Assembly: GCF_002127325.2 (NCBI RefSeq)
Contig: NC_035436.2
Location: 18,920,205-18,984,204, forward strand
From: Helianthus annuus
Lineage: Eukaryota > Streptophyta > Magnoliopsida > Asterales > Asteraceae
Direction: 5' to 3'
DNA: 64,000 bases
Every line of letters begins with the position of its first letter. The stretch's first letter is position 1. Under the pieces are notes generated by a model, which was not told the origin of the DNA, did not search any database, and saw nothing but the letters and a program-made list of their open reading frames with translations. A program made the translations under genes and the position numbers. Positions 9,925 to 20,785 of this stretch are shown piece by piece.

Positions 9925-12129
9925 TGTGACAACCCGAACTTTAAAGGCTAGTAACGTTCCATCTTTCGGTCCTTACTCTTCGATGTCTTCGTTTAATACG
10001 TTAAAACTCCGGTAGATGGATCGGTGCACTAACTTAATAGCTAAAACAATGGGCCACTGTGGAATTATTGCAACTGGCCCAATACCTCATTGTCCGAATA
10101 ACAAGCCCAACTGTTGTCTAGATAATGTAATCGGCCCAACTTCCTCTCTATGCTATCATTCGGTCAGCCCACATAGATATAACTAAACCATTAATTAATT
10201 AAATGAGCCCACTTAACAATCGGCCCAACATCATTGTTAATTTGTTAGCAACCTTTATTGATTAAGTTAACCGGCCCCATACCCCTATACGTGTTATATC
10301 CCAAATAGGATTGGATCTAGTTTAAAAACTACAACAAACTCCATATCCCTCTCTACCTCTCCCATACAATTCGGCAGCAGGAGACCCTTCCCCCCCCTCT
10401 CGTGACCATCTACTCTACTTGTAATCTTTCATAGGTATGTCTTTTCCCATCGTATTGATTATGCACTGTGTACGGATAAGTGTTGTGTGTTCGGATTTTC
10501 ACATGAGCATAGGTAGGGATGTAAATTGTATTGAATCTGACTTGTATAATCTGGTTCATATATGTGCTGATTGACGTGCGATACTTATGCATGTTGTATG
10601 GGTAACGAGTGATTAAGGTAGTAGAGTTTATGATCGGGTATAATTAAATGAGGGGCTGAATTAATTAGGATCATGCATGACTGATGTAATGGGGGTATTG
10701 TAATCGAGATGTTATAGGGCCACATTGTAACATAAGTCTAATTAATTGATAAGTCTAATTAATGGGCTTTGCTTTCATTGAAAATATGTAATTAGAACTA
10801 ATGATTTAAATGGGGCCCAAGGTCCGAACTGGGCCTGGCAACTGGGCTTGGCTATGCGTATATATTAGTTAGTGGCCATAAGCATGGGTTTAGTGGGCCG
10901 GAACATGTGAGCATACGGACTTAAATAATTCATGAGCTAACTGTTGTGTTACACAAGTTAATTGGGCTGCATACTAATTGTACAAGTTTATAATTGTCGA
11001 GTTGGGCCGAACCATGGTTAGCGGGTAACATGAAAACATAACAGTGGGTTACAAGTTATAAATTGGGTTGGGTATTAGTTATTGATATTGCACGACAAAT
11101 AAAACATAGTGACATATTTACATATATGTTAAGTGGGCCAAGATTGAGGTTAACCGGTTGATGTGATATGGAGCATTTAGTTCACTGATTCTTATGAGGA
11201 TTAGTTATTGTTCTTGCTTGAATTGTTACGTGACCATTATACGTGCCATACGTGATAACCACTGGTGTGGGCTATGTGTAAACCAACTGTAAAACTGATT
11301 ATTACCAAACACTCTTCTAGGTTGTGAGTACTGAATTTATTTAACAAGTAACTTGTCTAACTGAGCAAAGCAAAGGTGAGTTCACTGTACTTTTCTCAAG
11401 CATGCGTCCCGGTGGTTTGGGACAACTGGTAAACATTTGGAAGGGAAACATTGGGTAAATAACTTAATCGGTTTTGGTTATTGCCTGGAGGGCAATGGGG
11501 GTGATTAGTTGATAGCGCTATTAGGTGGGAAACCTCACACCGGGCCGTAAGGACGGGCGTGAACTAATTATCTGGGTATGGCTATGGTTGTTAGAGGCAC
11601 ACTCCTCGGATACATATGGGCACTCTCCCTAGGGTATCTAACGAAGGCAACATAGCAAACGGTCATTAAGGGGTACCCACTCCCCGGATACTTATGGGCA
11701 CACTCCCTAGGGTATCTAACATGAACAACATCAAAACATCGAAACATCAAACATCTTAGCAATAAACAACATAACGTTTTGTAAACTGTTTTACACACGT
11801 GATCGGTAACACAACTTGGTAAACAAACACAAACCTTGAACTCACCAGCGTAGTCTGACACACTTGTTTACATGCTTGTAGGTAATTACTGAAGGGACTT
11901 GGGAACTTGCCGTCTGATGCTGCTGGAGTGGTTATGGTCATGATGAACATTTATACTTTTATGCTTCCGCTCAGTACCTGGGTTTTGATTTAACTTTCAA
12001 ACGATACATTTCTTTCTATTGAGTATTTAAGTACATTATTACTTGTGTTTGATATGATTAGTGGCTCTTTGTTGGATCGTTGCACCTCCATTAGGGACAT
12101 GCCCTAGGTGGTTATTTGGGGGTGTGACA
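9925..12129 (+). repeat. LARD-1 5' LTR
   Basis: 2,205 bp, TG...CA ends. It differs from the 3' LTR by a shorter C run near 10391, A versus G near 10799, and G versus T near 11712. The minus-strand frames within it (10410-10592, 11568-11950) are chance frames repeated identically in the other LTR. A conserved block at about 11380-11550 (GGTGAGTTCACTGTAC, CATGCGTCCCGGTGGTTTGG, GATAGCGCTATTAGG) has a diverged counterpart, in reverse orientation, in the LTR at 25065-29652, so the two are related families. Confidence 0.95.
11605..11720 (+). repeat. Two hairpin-like repeats in the LARD-1 LTR
   Basis: Two copies of GGATAC-NTAT-GGGCAC...CTCCCTAGGGTATC about 80 bp apart. Each can pair GATAC with GTATC and GGG with CCC around a short CACTCT or CACACT loop. 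The second LTR carries the same pair at about 17310-17425. Confidence 0.6.
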
Positions 12130-12132
12130 GTT

Positions 12133-12145
12133 TGGTATCAGAGCC
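12133..12145 (+). other. Primer-binding site of LARD-1 (initiator Met tRNA)
   Basis: TGGTATCAGAGCC begins three bases after the LTR end. This is the complement of the 3' end of plant initiator methionine tRNA, used by most plant gypsy and copia elements to start minus-strand synthesis. Confidence 0.92.
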
Positions 12146-12472
12146 ACTGGTTATAGAGAACTCGGTTTTAAAAAAAAATGTTTTCATAAAACCAGACTAT
12201 AACCGAATTGATCCAAACGGTGACCATGACACTCAGCTTCAGACTGCAAGGTTCGTTCCTCCTTAGCTTGTGCTTTATATGCCTAGTAAACGTAACTATA
12301 TTTATAGCATGCACGATACGACCTGGTAGGCATCATGACACATTGTTAGTGCAACATAACGCTTGTATCTAGTAAACTTTAATCTTGTTGGTAGTGCTTA
12401 TTTTGTGTTGATTGGGGTGGGAGAAACTTCAAACATAAGTTAAGAAGCATCGAGAGGAGCATGCAAACCGCC

Positions 12473-12502
12473 TTATTATTATGGGTGCACACATAATAAT
12501 AA
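12473..12502 (+). other. Leader hairpin with palindromic loop, dimerisation-site-like
   Basis: TTATTATTATG (12473-12483) pairs perfectly over 11 bp with CATAATAATAA (12492-12502). The 8-nt loop GGTGCACA contains the self-complementary hexamer GTGCAC. The hairpin lies between the primer site and the ORF, where retroviral RNAs carry packaging and dimer-linkage signals. GCATGCAAA occurs as a direct repeat on either side (about 12460 and 12511). A kissing-loop dimer role is inferred from form and position only. Confidence 0.7.
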
Positions 12503-12824
12503 CGCGTGGTGCATGCAAATCCCAATGAGGCTTAACGAGTGTGAGAGGGGTTCTTCCCTGTTTGTGTATGAATATGGTAGTTAATTGTTCTTAACATGAT
12601 AAACCTGAACACTTTCCTCGTTTTCGACCCTTAAATTAGTTCATTTCCATATATAGAAACAAGAGTGGACGAGGAAACGGACGTAGCAACTATTGATTGA
12701 AACCTTGTGTGCTTACTCTTTCTGTCATATTTTTTTTTTCCTTTCTGCGTTAATACCCTCCTTTGGAACGTTGTGAGTGTGCATTCTTTCGTTTAACCTG
12801 CGTTACGTCATCAACTCGACAGGT

Positions 12825-13505
12825 ATGTCTACATCGTCCGCATCTTCCGACCAATCCCGGGCGCCAGGGAAGGCACCCGCTGATACTCACTCACCCCCGC
12901 GTCAGATGGAGACGCGTGCTGCTTATAGGAAGAGACTCGCACAGGGCGGGGAGTCGTCCTCCCGACCTACGCATGCCCTACCAGTTGACTCCCTCAGCGC
13001 TCAGGCCGAGGCGGCTGTGAGTAAGGCCCTCCGAGATTATAACCAGATTCTAATAGAACAAAACCAAGTCTTGATGGAGCAGAATCAGAAATTACTAAGA
13101 AAGGTTGATACCCAAGGCGGGCGATTGGAAACTCAAGAGAAGCAGATACAGGAACTTATTAGGAGGACTAATGACTTGAAGGCAGAAGCTCTAAAAGGGC
13201 GTGAGGTGCAGGGTCTGATACTGAGAGACGCTCGATTGGATCATGAAAGGCTTAACTCGCAGGCCCAACAGATGGGTATGATAGATTGGAGGGTCCATCA
13301 CTTGGAGGAAGCCCGCTTCGCACCTGAACCCGAGCCAGCCCCAGTCCCGGCACCTCCCGAACCAGAGGCGGAAGGGTCTGATGAAGAACCCGAAGAGGAG
13401 GAAGAAGATCCCGAAGAGGAGGAAGAAGAGCCAGAGGAGGTCTCGGATAATGACGGGGACGATGATGATGGTAGTGACCTCGGGGATGGTGACGTGGATG
13501 ACTGA
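12825..13505 (+). CDS. LARD-1 acidic coiled-coil protein of unknown function
   Basis: 226 codons from the ATG at 12825. The same frame is open upstream to an ATG at 12777, but 12825 follows an AG/G step and starts a typical Ser-rich N-terminus (MSTSSASSDQS). I do not recognise the family. Visible parts: a Ser/Pro/Arg-rich N-terminus (1-50); a long heptad-rich helix (about 55-160) with a tandem seven-residue repeat ILIEQNQ-VLMEQNQ; a Pro/Glu linker (about 162-178); and an almost purely Glu/Asp tail (about 180-226). There is no zinc knuckle, protease or RT motif and no major homology region of Gag. It is the only ORF kept in the element. It might substitute for or bind helper Gag, or act as a nuclear adaptor; neither is shown. 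The intact frame fits the youth of the insertion. Confidence 0.75.
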   Translation: MSTSSASSDQSRAPGKAPADTHSPPRQMETRAAYRKRLAQGGESSSRPTHALPVDSLSAQAEAAVSKALRDYNQILIEQNQVLMEQNQKLLRKVDTQGGRLETQEKQIQELIRRTNDLKAEALKGREVQGLILRDARLDHERLNSQAQQMGMIDWRVHHLEEARFAPEPEPAPVPAPPEPEAEGSDEEPEEEEEDPEEEEEEPEEVSDNDGDDDDGSDLGDGDVDD

Positions 13506-15365
13506 CTCGTCTTTTAATCGTTTATCTAGTTATTTTTTTATTTTATTTCTTTCAGTTGTTTTCGTATAAACAATCATGGTGATTAAGACCTTCGCGGATA
13601 TTCGATGTAGTGACTTATATGGTTTAATTTGAATGGGTTTCTTATTTTATCATTTAAAGGATATTTCTTGTACCGAGCCGTCACCTTACCTCTTTTTACC
13701 CTTGCACCGCGAGAGACACATCTTTAACTCTACGACAGTTACCTTAATTACGGTAAACCTCTCGCTGGCCATTATACTATCCGGTGTCTATTGGTTGATG
13801 CAATACTCTTGTAAGTTTTGAATGGTCGTTGACCTGGACTTGGTTATCTAGGTATCAAGCAGAAAATTCTCTGCAAACGGAAAATCGTGCGTCCCCTCTC
13901 CCCAGTGGGGAATCCTTATCAGTTTAAGATCATCGTAGTGGTGCCGTTGTTGGCATTGTCACTGTCACGAAAGCCCGGAAGTGTCTACGGAAGGGCTACC
14001 CTGCCATGCTAACTCTTGTCGCCGATCTGCCGCTTTAAGAAAGGAAGATCGAGTGTTTTCCACTTACCCATGGATTTTCTGACTTGCCCTTTCATTAGCT
14101 TGGCCCAACATTAAACCTTTTGTATACGTATACTAATTATGTATTGATATTTAATAATCCCTAATTTACCAACACAAACTCTACCTTTCTCAATCTTGGA
14201 CGGTAGCCTCATCTCTCTCAAAACCCCCCTGAGGTCGGCGACAACCTCAAGAAAAGCCAGCCTAGTCGCAACCCTTTCTTATGTATTGACGGGTCGCCGT
14301 GTGTCGAGTTGGTGTTCCATCATAGTTAACTATTATTGATTGACGCATGATATGTGTATGTAATGGTGTTATACATGGTGTATGCGTGATTTGTGTTCTG
14401 TTATCATGTGAGTATGTCGCTTGATGAATGAGAACCATGATGTTTTAGGGCATAGAACTCAGTAATTATAAAATGTTATTGTGTGACTGGTTTTGGTTAG
14501 TTATTCTTGATTCTTGCCTACAATATTCATCGTAGTATGGTATTGTTCATATGTGATATTGAAGGTGTGATTTTCATATATGATTGATTAATCGTGTGAT
14601 AATATGTGAATCCTTGTGCATTGACTGAATAGGGTTAGTTGTCGTGGTTAATAATCTGATTTCTTGATCTTGCTTTATATGCATATCATGTTCCGATAAC
14701 CCTTGCATGATTTTGTTGTATATGTGCTTTGAAACCGCCCACAGCCATGAGGAAATTATAAGATGATCTTATGTGTTATGATGACTGATCTAATGTGTCA
14801 TGCGTATGGAACTGGTGTAACTGGTTTTGTGAGGAACCGGTTAGTATATATGAAAGCAAAGGGGTGATTTTAAGTTTGGTTCGTGAATTATAAGAAAGTT
14901 GTTTTGATAATGGATGTTATGATCGTATGCTAGGTATAATAAACAGAAACCCCTTAGGTTTGTTAAATACTATCACAGCTTCGTCGTAGGATTTTCGAGG
15001 GTTTCGCAACTTCAACCTCCTTAGCATAGCGGGGAGCTGTGAATCCCTGAGTAATTAAATCGGAGAACGTCCTTACAGCTTTTGAAACCCAACTCTACAA
15101 CACGCGAAGCATCGCTTTATCCGAAGGCACCAATTAGACCGATCACAAGGGCCTCCAGTGCACCCTTGTTTCAATAGAGCTAACCATGTGCAGGCATCGC
15201 TAGAATGGACCCCTGTTTCACCCGATTCTTTGTTCGAACCTCATTAATCCCCGGTTTCATTGATCGGCAACTGATATAACCACACGCTAACCACCATACT
15301 ATGATTTCCACTGATCGCAAGATTAGCCCCAGGAGTTGTAAAGTATCTATAGATCGAGTTCGTCG
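13506..15365 (+). other. LARD-1 internal non-coding region
   Basis: About 1.9 kb without a defensible ORF. The frame at 13633-13821 shows no domain. I looked for RT (YxDD), RNase H and integrase signatures on the plus strand and found none. GC content is moderate at 13840-14300 and low at 14330-14960. Confidence 0.7.
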
Positions 15366-15394
15366 GAGCTTACTTTAAACCATTGTTTTAGATC

Positions 15395-15640
15395 AATTTT
15401 CGGGACGAAAATTCTTTCAAGTTGGGGATGATGTGACACCCCGCGAAAACGCTTAACAAAACTAGTGCCCTCAGTGACTGTTTGTTAAATTTCGGGGCGA
15501 GATTCCTTTTCAAGTTGGAAATGATGCCACAACTGAGCAAAACCCGCAACAACTCTGATTTCTTACTACATTTCTCTCACACTCGACGCTCGCCAATTTC
15601 GGGACGAAATTTCCTTCAAGTTGGGGATGATGTGACAACC
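15395..15640 (+). repeat. Three copies of the 3' box/LTR-start motif
   Basis: GGGACGAAANTT-CTTTCAAGTTGGGGATGATGTGACA occurs at about 15400-15438, in degenerate form at about 15494-15530 (CGGGGCGAGATTCC...AAGTTGGAAATGATGCCACA), and finally at 15601-15637, where it runs into the real 3' LTR at 15631. Spacing is about 95-110 bp. Only the last copy leads into an LTR. The first copy even continues TGTGACACCCCG, which resembles another LTR start. Confidence 0.8.
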
Positions 15641-17838
15641 CGAACTTTAAAGGCTAGTAACGTTCCATCTTTCGGTCCTTACTCTTCGATGTCTTCGTTT
15701 AATACGTTAAAACTCCGGTAGATGGATCGGTGCACTAACTTAATAGCTAAAACAATGGGCCACTGTGGAATTATTGCAACTGGCCCAATACCTCATTGTC
15801 CGAATAACAAGCCCAACTGTTGTCTAGATAATGTAATCGGCCCAACTTCCTCTCTATGCTATCATTCGGTCAGCCCACATAGATATAACTAAACCATTAA
15901 TTAATTAAATGAGCCCACTTAACAATCGGCCCAACATCATTGTTAATTTGTTAGCAACCTTTATTGATTAAGTTAACCGGCCCCATACCCCTATACGTGT
16001 TATATCCCAAATAGGATTGGATCTAGTTTAAAAACTACAACAAACTCCATATCCCTCTCTACCTCTCCCATACAATTCGGCAGCAGGAGACCCTTCCCCC
16101 CCCCCCTCTCGTGACCATCTACTCTACTTGTAATCTTTCATAGGTATGTCTTTTCCCATCGTATTGATTATGCACTGTGTACGGATAAGTGTTGTGTGTT
16201 CGGATTTTCACATGAGCATAGGTAGGGATGTAAATTGTATTGAATCTGACTTGTATAATCTGGTTCATATATGTGCTGATTGACGTGCGATACTTATGCA
16301 TGTTGTATGGGTAACGAGTGATTAAGGTAGTAGAGTTTATGATCGGGTATAATTAAATGAGGGGCTGAATTAATTAGGATCATGCATGACTGATGTAATG
16401 GGGGTATTGTAATCGAGATGTTATAGGGCCACATTGTAACATAAGTCTAATTAATTGATAAGTCTAATTAATGGGCTTTGCTTTCATTGAAAATATGTAA
16501 TTAGAACTGATGATTTAAATGGGGCCCAAGGTCCGAACTGGGCCTGGCAACTGGGCTTGGCTATGCGTATATATTAGTTAGTGGCCATAAGCATGGGTTT
16601 AGTGGGCCGGAACATGTGAGCATACGGACTTAAATAATTCATGAGCTAACTGTTGTGTTACACAAGTTAATTGGGCTGCATACTAATTGTACAAGTTTAT
16701 AATTGTCGAGTTGGGCCGAACCATGGTTAGCGGGTAACATGAAAACATAACAGTGGGTTACAAGTTATAAATTGGGTTGGGTATTAGTTATTGATATTGC
16801 ACGACAAATAAAACATAGTGACATATTTACATATATGTTAAGTGGGCCAAGATTGAGGTTAACCGGTTGATGTGATATGGAGCATTTAGTTCACTGATTC
16901 TTATGAGGATTAGTTATTGTTCTTGCTTGAATTGTTACGTGACCATTATACGTGCCATACGTGATAACCACTGGTGTGGGCTATGTGTAAACCAACTGTA
17001 AAACTGATTATTACCAAACACTCTTCTAGGTTGTGAGTACTGAATTTATTTAACAAGTAACTTGTCTAACTGAGCAAAGCAAAGGTGAGTTCACTGTACT
17101 TTTCTCAAGCATGCGTCCCGGTGGTTTGGGACAACTGGTAAACATTTGGAAGGGAAACATTGGGTAAATAACTTAATCGGTTTTGGTTATTGCCTGGAGG
17201 GCAATGGGGGTGATTAGTTGATAGCGCTATTAGGTGGGAAACCTCACACCGGGCCGTAAGGACGGGCGTGAACTAATTATCTGGGTATGGCTATGGTTGT
17301 TAGAGGCACACTCCTCGGATACATATGGGCACTCTCCCTAGGGTATCTAACGAAGGCAACATAGCAAACGGTCATTAAGGGGTACCCACTCCCCGGATAC
17401 TTATGGGCACACTCCCTATGGTATCTAACATGAACAACATCAAAACATCGAAACATCAAACATCTTAGCAATAAACAACATAACGTTTTGTAAACTGTTT
17501 TACACACGTGATCGGTAACACAACTTGGTAAACAAACACAAACCTTGAACTCACCAGCGTAGTCTGACACACTTGTTTACATGCTTGTAGGTAATTACTG
17601 AAGGGACTTGGGAACTTGCCGTCTGATGCTGCTGGAGTGGTTATGGTCATGATGAACATTTATACTTTTATGCTTCCGCTCAGTACCTGGGTTTTGATTT
17701 AACTTTCAAACGATACATTTCTTTCTATTGAGTATTTAAGTACATTATTACTTGTGTTTGATATGATTAGTGGCTCTTTGTTGGATCGTTGCACCTCCAT
17801 TAGGGACATGCCCTAGGTGGTTATTTGGGGGTGTGACA
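15631..17838 (+). repeat. LARD-1 3' LTR
   Basis: 2,208 bp, nearly identical to 9925-12129 and followed by TSD TGCAT (17839-17843). Confidence 0.95.
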
Positions 17839-18092
17839 TGCATGAGAACATAACCAAGCCCTTTCTTCGATGCATCACTGTATATATTAAATCCACCAGA
17901 GCCAGAAGGAAGAGTAAGAATAGGAGCGGATACAAGTCTCTGCTTTAGCGTCTCAAACCCTTTTCTTGATCATCGTTCCAAGAAAACTTTATCCCTTTTC
18001 TTAAAATTTGGGTCAGTGGTAGAGCTATCATAGAAAATCCTTCCACAAAACGTCGGTAATAACCTGCTAGCCCAAGAAAACTACGAACTTCA
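17839..18092 (-). pseudogene. pol: Chromovirus pol, end of reverse transcriptase
   Basis: Minus-strand continuation of the pol pseudogene on the other side of LARD-1. From about 18092 it reads TEVRSFLGLAGYYRRFVEGF, the RT connection segment, then after a one-base deletion the [20 protein letters not shown] start of RNase H. The frame is lost at the GGTTTGAGACGC stretch near 17960. The same lesion is in the second copy (about 30777), so it predates the duplication. Upstream RT motifs (YxDD) are missing because the sequence changes abruptly at the ACT/GAA codons of TEVRSF. Confidence 0.88.
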
Positions 18093-18255
18093 GTGTTTGT
18101 ACAGAAAAACCCTTTGACAAACAGAATCCTTCCAGCAGATCAATTATACGCGAAATGCAATCGTGTTTGTACAGAAAAACCCTTTGACGAACAGAAAGGA
18201 ATAGTAGTGATTTTTTACCGGAAATGCAATCGTGTTTGTACAGAAAAACCCTTTG
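18093..18255. repeat. Junction repeats (three copies of GTGTTTGTACAGAAAAACCC)
   Basis: GTGTTTGTACAGAAAAACCC plus TTTG occurs three times (about 18094, 18162, 18231), the last fused to the 11.8-kb block. The equivalent right-hand stretch (30914-31045) has only two copies and then diverges. The third copy on the left starts after GGAAA (18220-18224), where the right-hand sequence continues differently, so it looks like a backward slip at a GAAA microhomology. Confidence 0.8.
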
Positions 18256-19149
18256 GAAGAATAAAGTATTTGTCTCTTGAATAAAGTAATGTTAAAAGAA
18301 TTTTATAAGACATAATTCTTAATTTAATTAATAATCAAGAATTATTAAAGTTCGGCAATTCTAAAATTTAAACACATATACGTATACAATGGAAGATATA
18401 AAATATTTTACAAAACTATATCTATGAAATAGAAATATGCACAACAACTTAGTACTGTATAATTGAATGATTTTAATACATAATACTTATATATCAACAG
18501 GAAATAGCCTAAACTTATTTCTTAAATTAGATGTAAGTCAGATGTATATATTTTATATATAACTTGTATCAATATTATAAATGACATTTCATCTATCAAG
18601 TAAAAATATGTACAAAAACATTTAGTACAGTATAACGATATGGTTTAAAATATATGTATATATATCTCAAAAAGAAACATTTTTTATCATTTGATAAATT
18701 GAATTCATTTTTAAACTACATTTAAATCATATGTATATGTATTCTGATATTAGAACGATGCTTAATATATTAAGAATCGAGTTTAGAAACACCAGGCTTT
18801 ATATTATCTATTACAAATCTTAAATAAATAGATATAACAAATTAAGAATTTGAATCAAATATGTTATAACCAAAACTGAGTCAACCTGCCAATATTAAAT
18901 TCTTCTAAAAGAATTCAGAAGATTTATATCTTTATTAAATTTATTCCTTTTGATGAATTTCCTTTTTATTCCAAATTATTATGTTCAATAAATTTAATTG
19001 AAATTTATTTTGTTAATATAAAGGGATAGACAAAGTTATAGGAATGAACATGATAACTAATACAATTAGTTATGTAATTGGATTCCTATGAATTAGTATT
19101 ATATATATATACATATATTACAGGAAATTTAAATAAAAAACTTTATATT

Positions 19150-19187
<38 letters not shown>
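18256..19187 (+). other. AT-rich leader sequence of LARD-2 (copied)
   Basis: About 930 bp, very AT-rich, no ORF. It corresponds to 46122-47041, which lies downstream of the LARD-2 primer site, so it is element leader. It ends in a (TA)n run into which Helitron H1 inserted. Confidence 0.65.
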
Positions 19188-19188
<1 letters not shown>

Positions 19189-20785
19189 TAGCCATTTACC
19201 CGCGCGATGCGGCGGGAGTGACGATTTACAATAGGATACTCGGTTACCGTTAGTTTATTAGTCGTCTCGTGATATATTGTATAGTACTTAAGTTAGTTTT
19301 CTTATTCGTGATATGTTGGCACTCGTTTTTCTTACAAGGCGGAAACGACGATTTATAACGCGGTACTCATTTTATTTTAGTTTATCAATCATTCTGATAA
19401 GCAACATTTGAGGTATATAATCCGTCTCGTCTAAGTCTTTGGAGGAGGCACTAATACCTTTGTACTTTTTTATCGTGATATACATCTTGACCCACTTGTT
19501 GAAAAGTCTAATTTAAATCGACTTTATCAATGATGAATAAAACATTCAAAGTTTGTTATAGTAATAAAAATAATTAAAAAAGGGGTCAAATGTCACAATG
19601 AGGTTAAACGTGTGTGTCAAAATAGCCTTACTGAAATGCTTTCATGTCCTAAAAATTGTTTTTCAAAGAAATTACATTATCAATTTAAATATAACATATC
19701 TTAATTATAATATAATAACTATCTTCATAATTAAAAAAAATCATAATAAAAGAAAGAAAGAGAGACAAAACGGTGTCAATAGGTTGGGCTTAACCCTACG
19801 TCACCCAAACCCATGTAGCTGGTTACCATCCCCGCTCAATGCGACAATTTACAACGCCGAACTCATTTTATGTTAATTTATCAGTCCCCGTATGATATAT
19901 TGTATAGTACTTCTGTGGCGGGGATATCGTACAAGTACATTTCAATATGAGCTGGTTTTGAATATGGAAAAGTAAATAAAAATACGCGTCACAACCTAAA
20001 TGTAAGAAAATGTTACGTTGTAAAAAATGAGTGTTAAGGAACATCACGTTATGAATATCTTAAAGCTAACACCATGAACCTACTTTCCATTGACCCACTT
20101 GACAACCCGGATGGCAAGTCTTAAGCACACATATGATTATTTTTTTTCCTAGTTGTTTTTTTATTTGCATAATCCGATAAAAAGGTTGTTTAAAAGACCA
20201 ATGTTCAAAGAACCGGTGATATGGTCCACATAGTATGTTATTTATATCACCGCAAAGGTATGGTGTTTGGATCTAAAGACAAGTCAAAAGATGATGTTTT
20301 TAACTTTCTATTAAATGCAATCAAGAATATGTTGATAGAAGTTTATATATTTTTTTATTAATGTTGATTATTGTATTTTGTATCTTGCATAATACATCAA
20401 AGGGTCGGTTTGAGTGAGTTATAAAGTAGCAAACGTGGAAACCGGCCTATTTTTTGCGACCTGTTCTTCTTTAGTCATTATACGACATCATGTCTGTTAT
20501 CTACCAATGATATATTATCTTCTTTGTAACAAAAATTAAAAAAAAACTATGATATCAGATTTAATTGATCATCAAATTACATTGAATTATTCAAAGAAAT
20601 AAATTTTGACGTCTTCTTGTTAGCATCCTCACTGTGAAACCCCAATCTAGTTTCCCATCAGGCGAACCCTATTCCGAATAAGTGGAAGATTGAGTCATTG
20701 ACCGGAGACTCAGGTTGCCGACGCCACGGTCAATGAAACTCTGGCTACGTTGTTTTGGGGGCGAACAAACCAGACCTCGAGTTCA

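Larger units (their letters stand above)
9925..17838 (+). mobile_element. LARD-1: young non-autonomous LTR retrotransposon
   Basis: Complete 7,914-bp element. LTRs are 9925-12129 and 15631-17838, TGTGACAACCCG...GGGTGTGACA. The TSD is TGCAT. An initiator-Met primer site (12133-12145) and a 3' box with GGGGATGA before the right LTR set the plus orientation. The 3.5-kb internal region has no protease, RT, RNase H or integrase, so enzymes must come from a helper, plausibly a Tekay-like chromovirus given the shared 3' box. The only convincing ORF is the acidic coiled-coil protein at 12825-13505. I could find only two substitutions (near 10799 and 11712) and one C-run difference between the LTRs, so insertion is very recent. 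It interrupts the pol pseudogene. Confidence 0.95.

Noticed and set aside
10410..11950. Minus-strand frames in the LARD-1 LTR (97, 64 and 60 residues), repeated in the other LTR
   Set aside because: Their recurrence is explained by LTR identity. Composition is low-complexity and there is no domain.
12777..12824. Upstream ATG extending the LARD-1 ORF by 16 codons
   Set aside because: Possible, but the extension is hydrophobic and ordinary, and the ATG at 12825 gives a more typical N-terminus. The choice is left open at moderate confidence.
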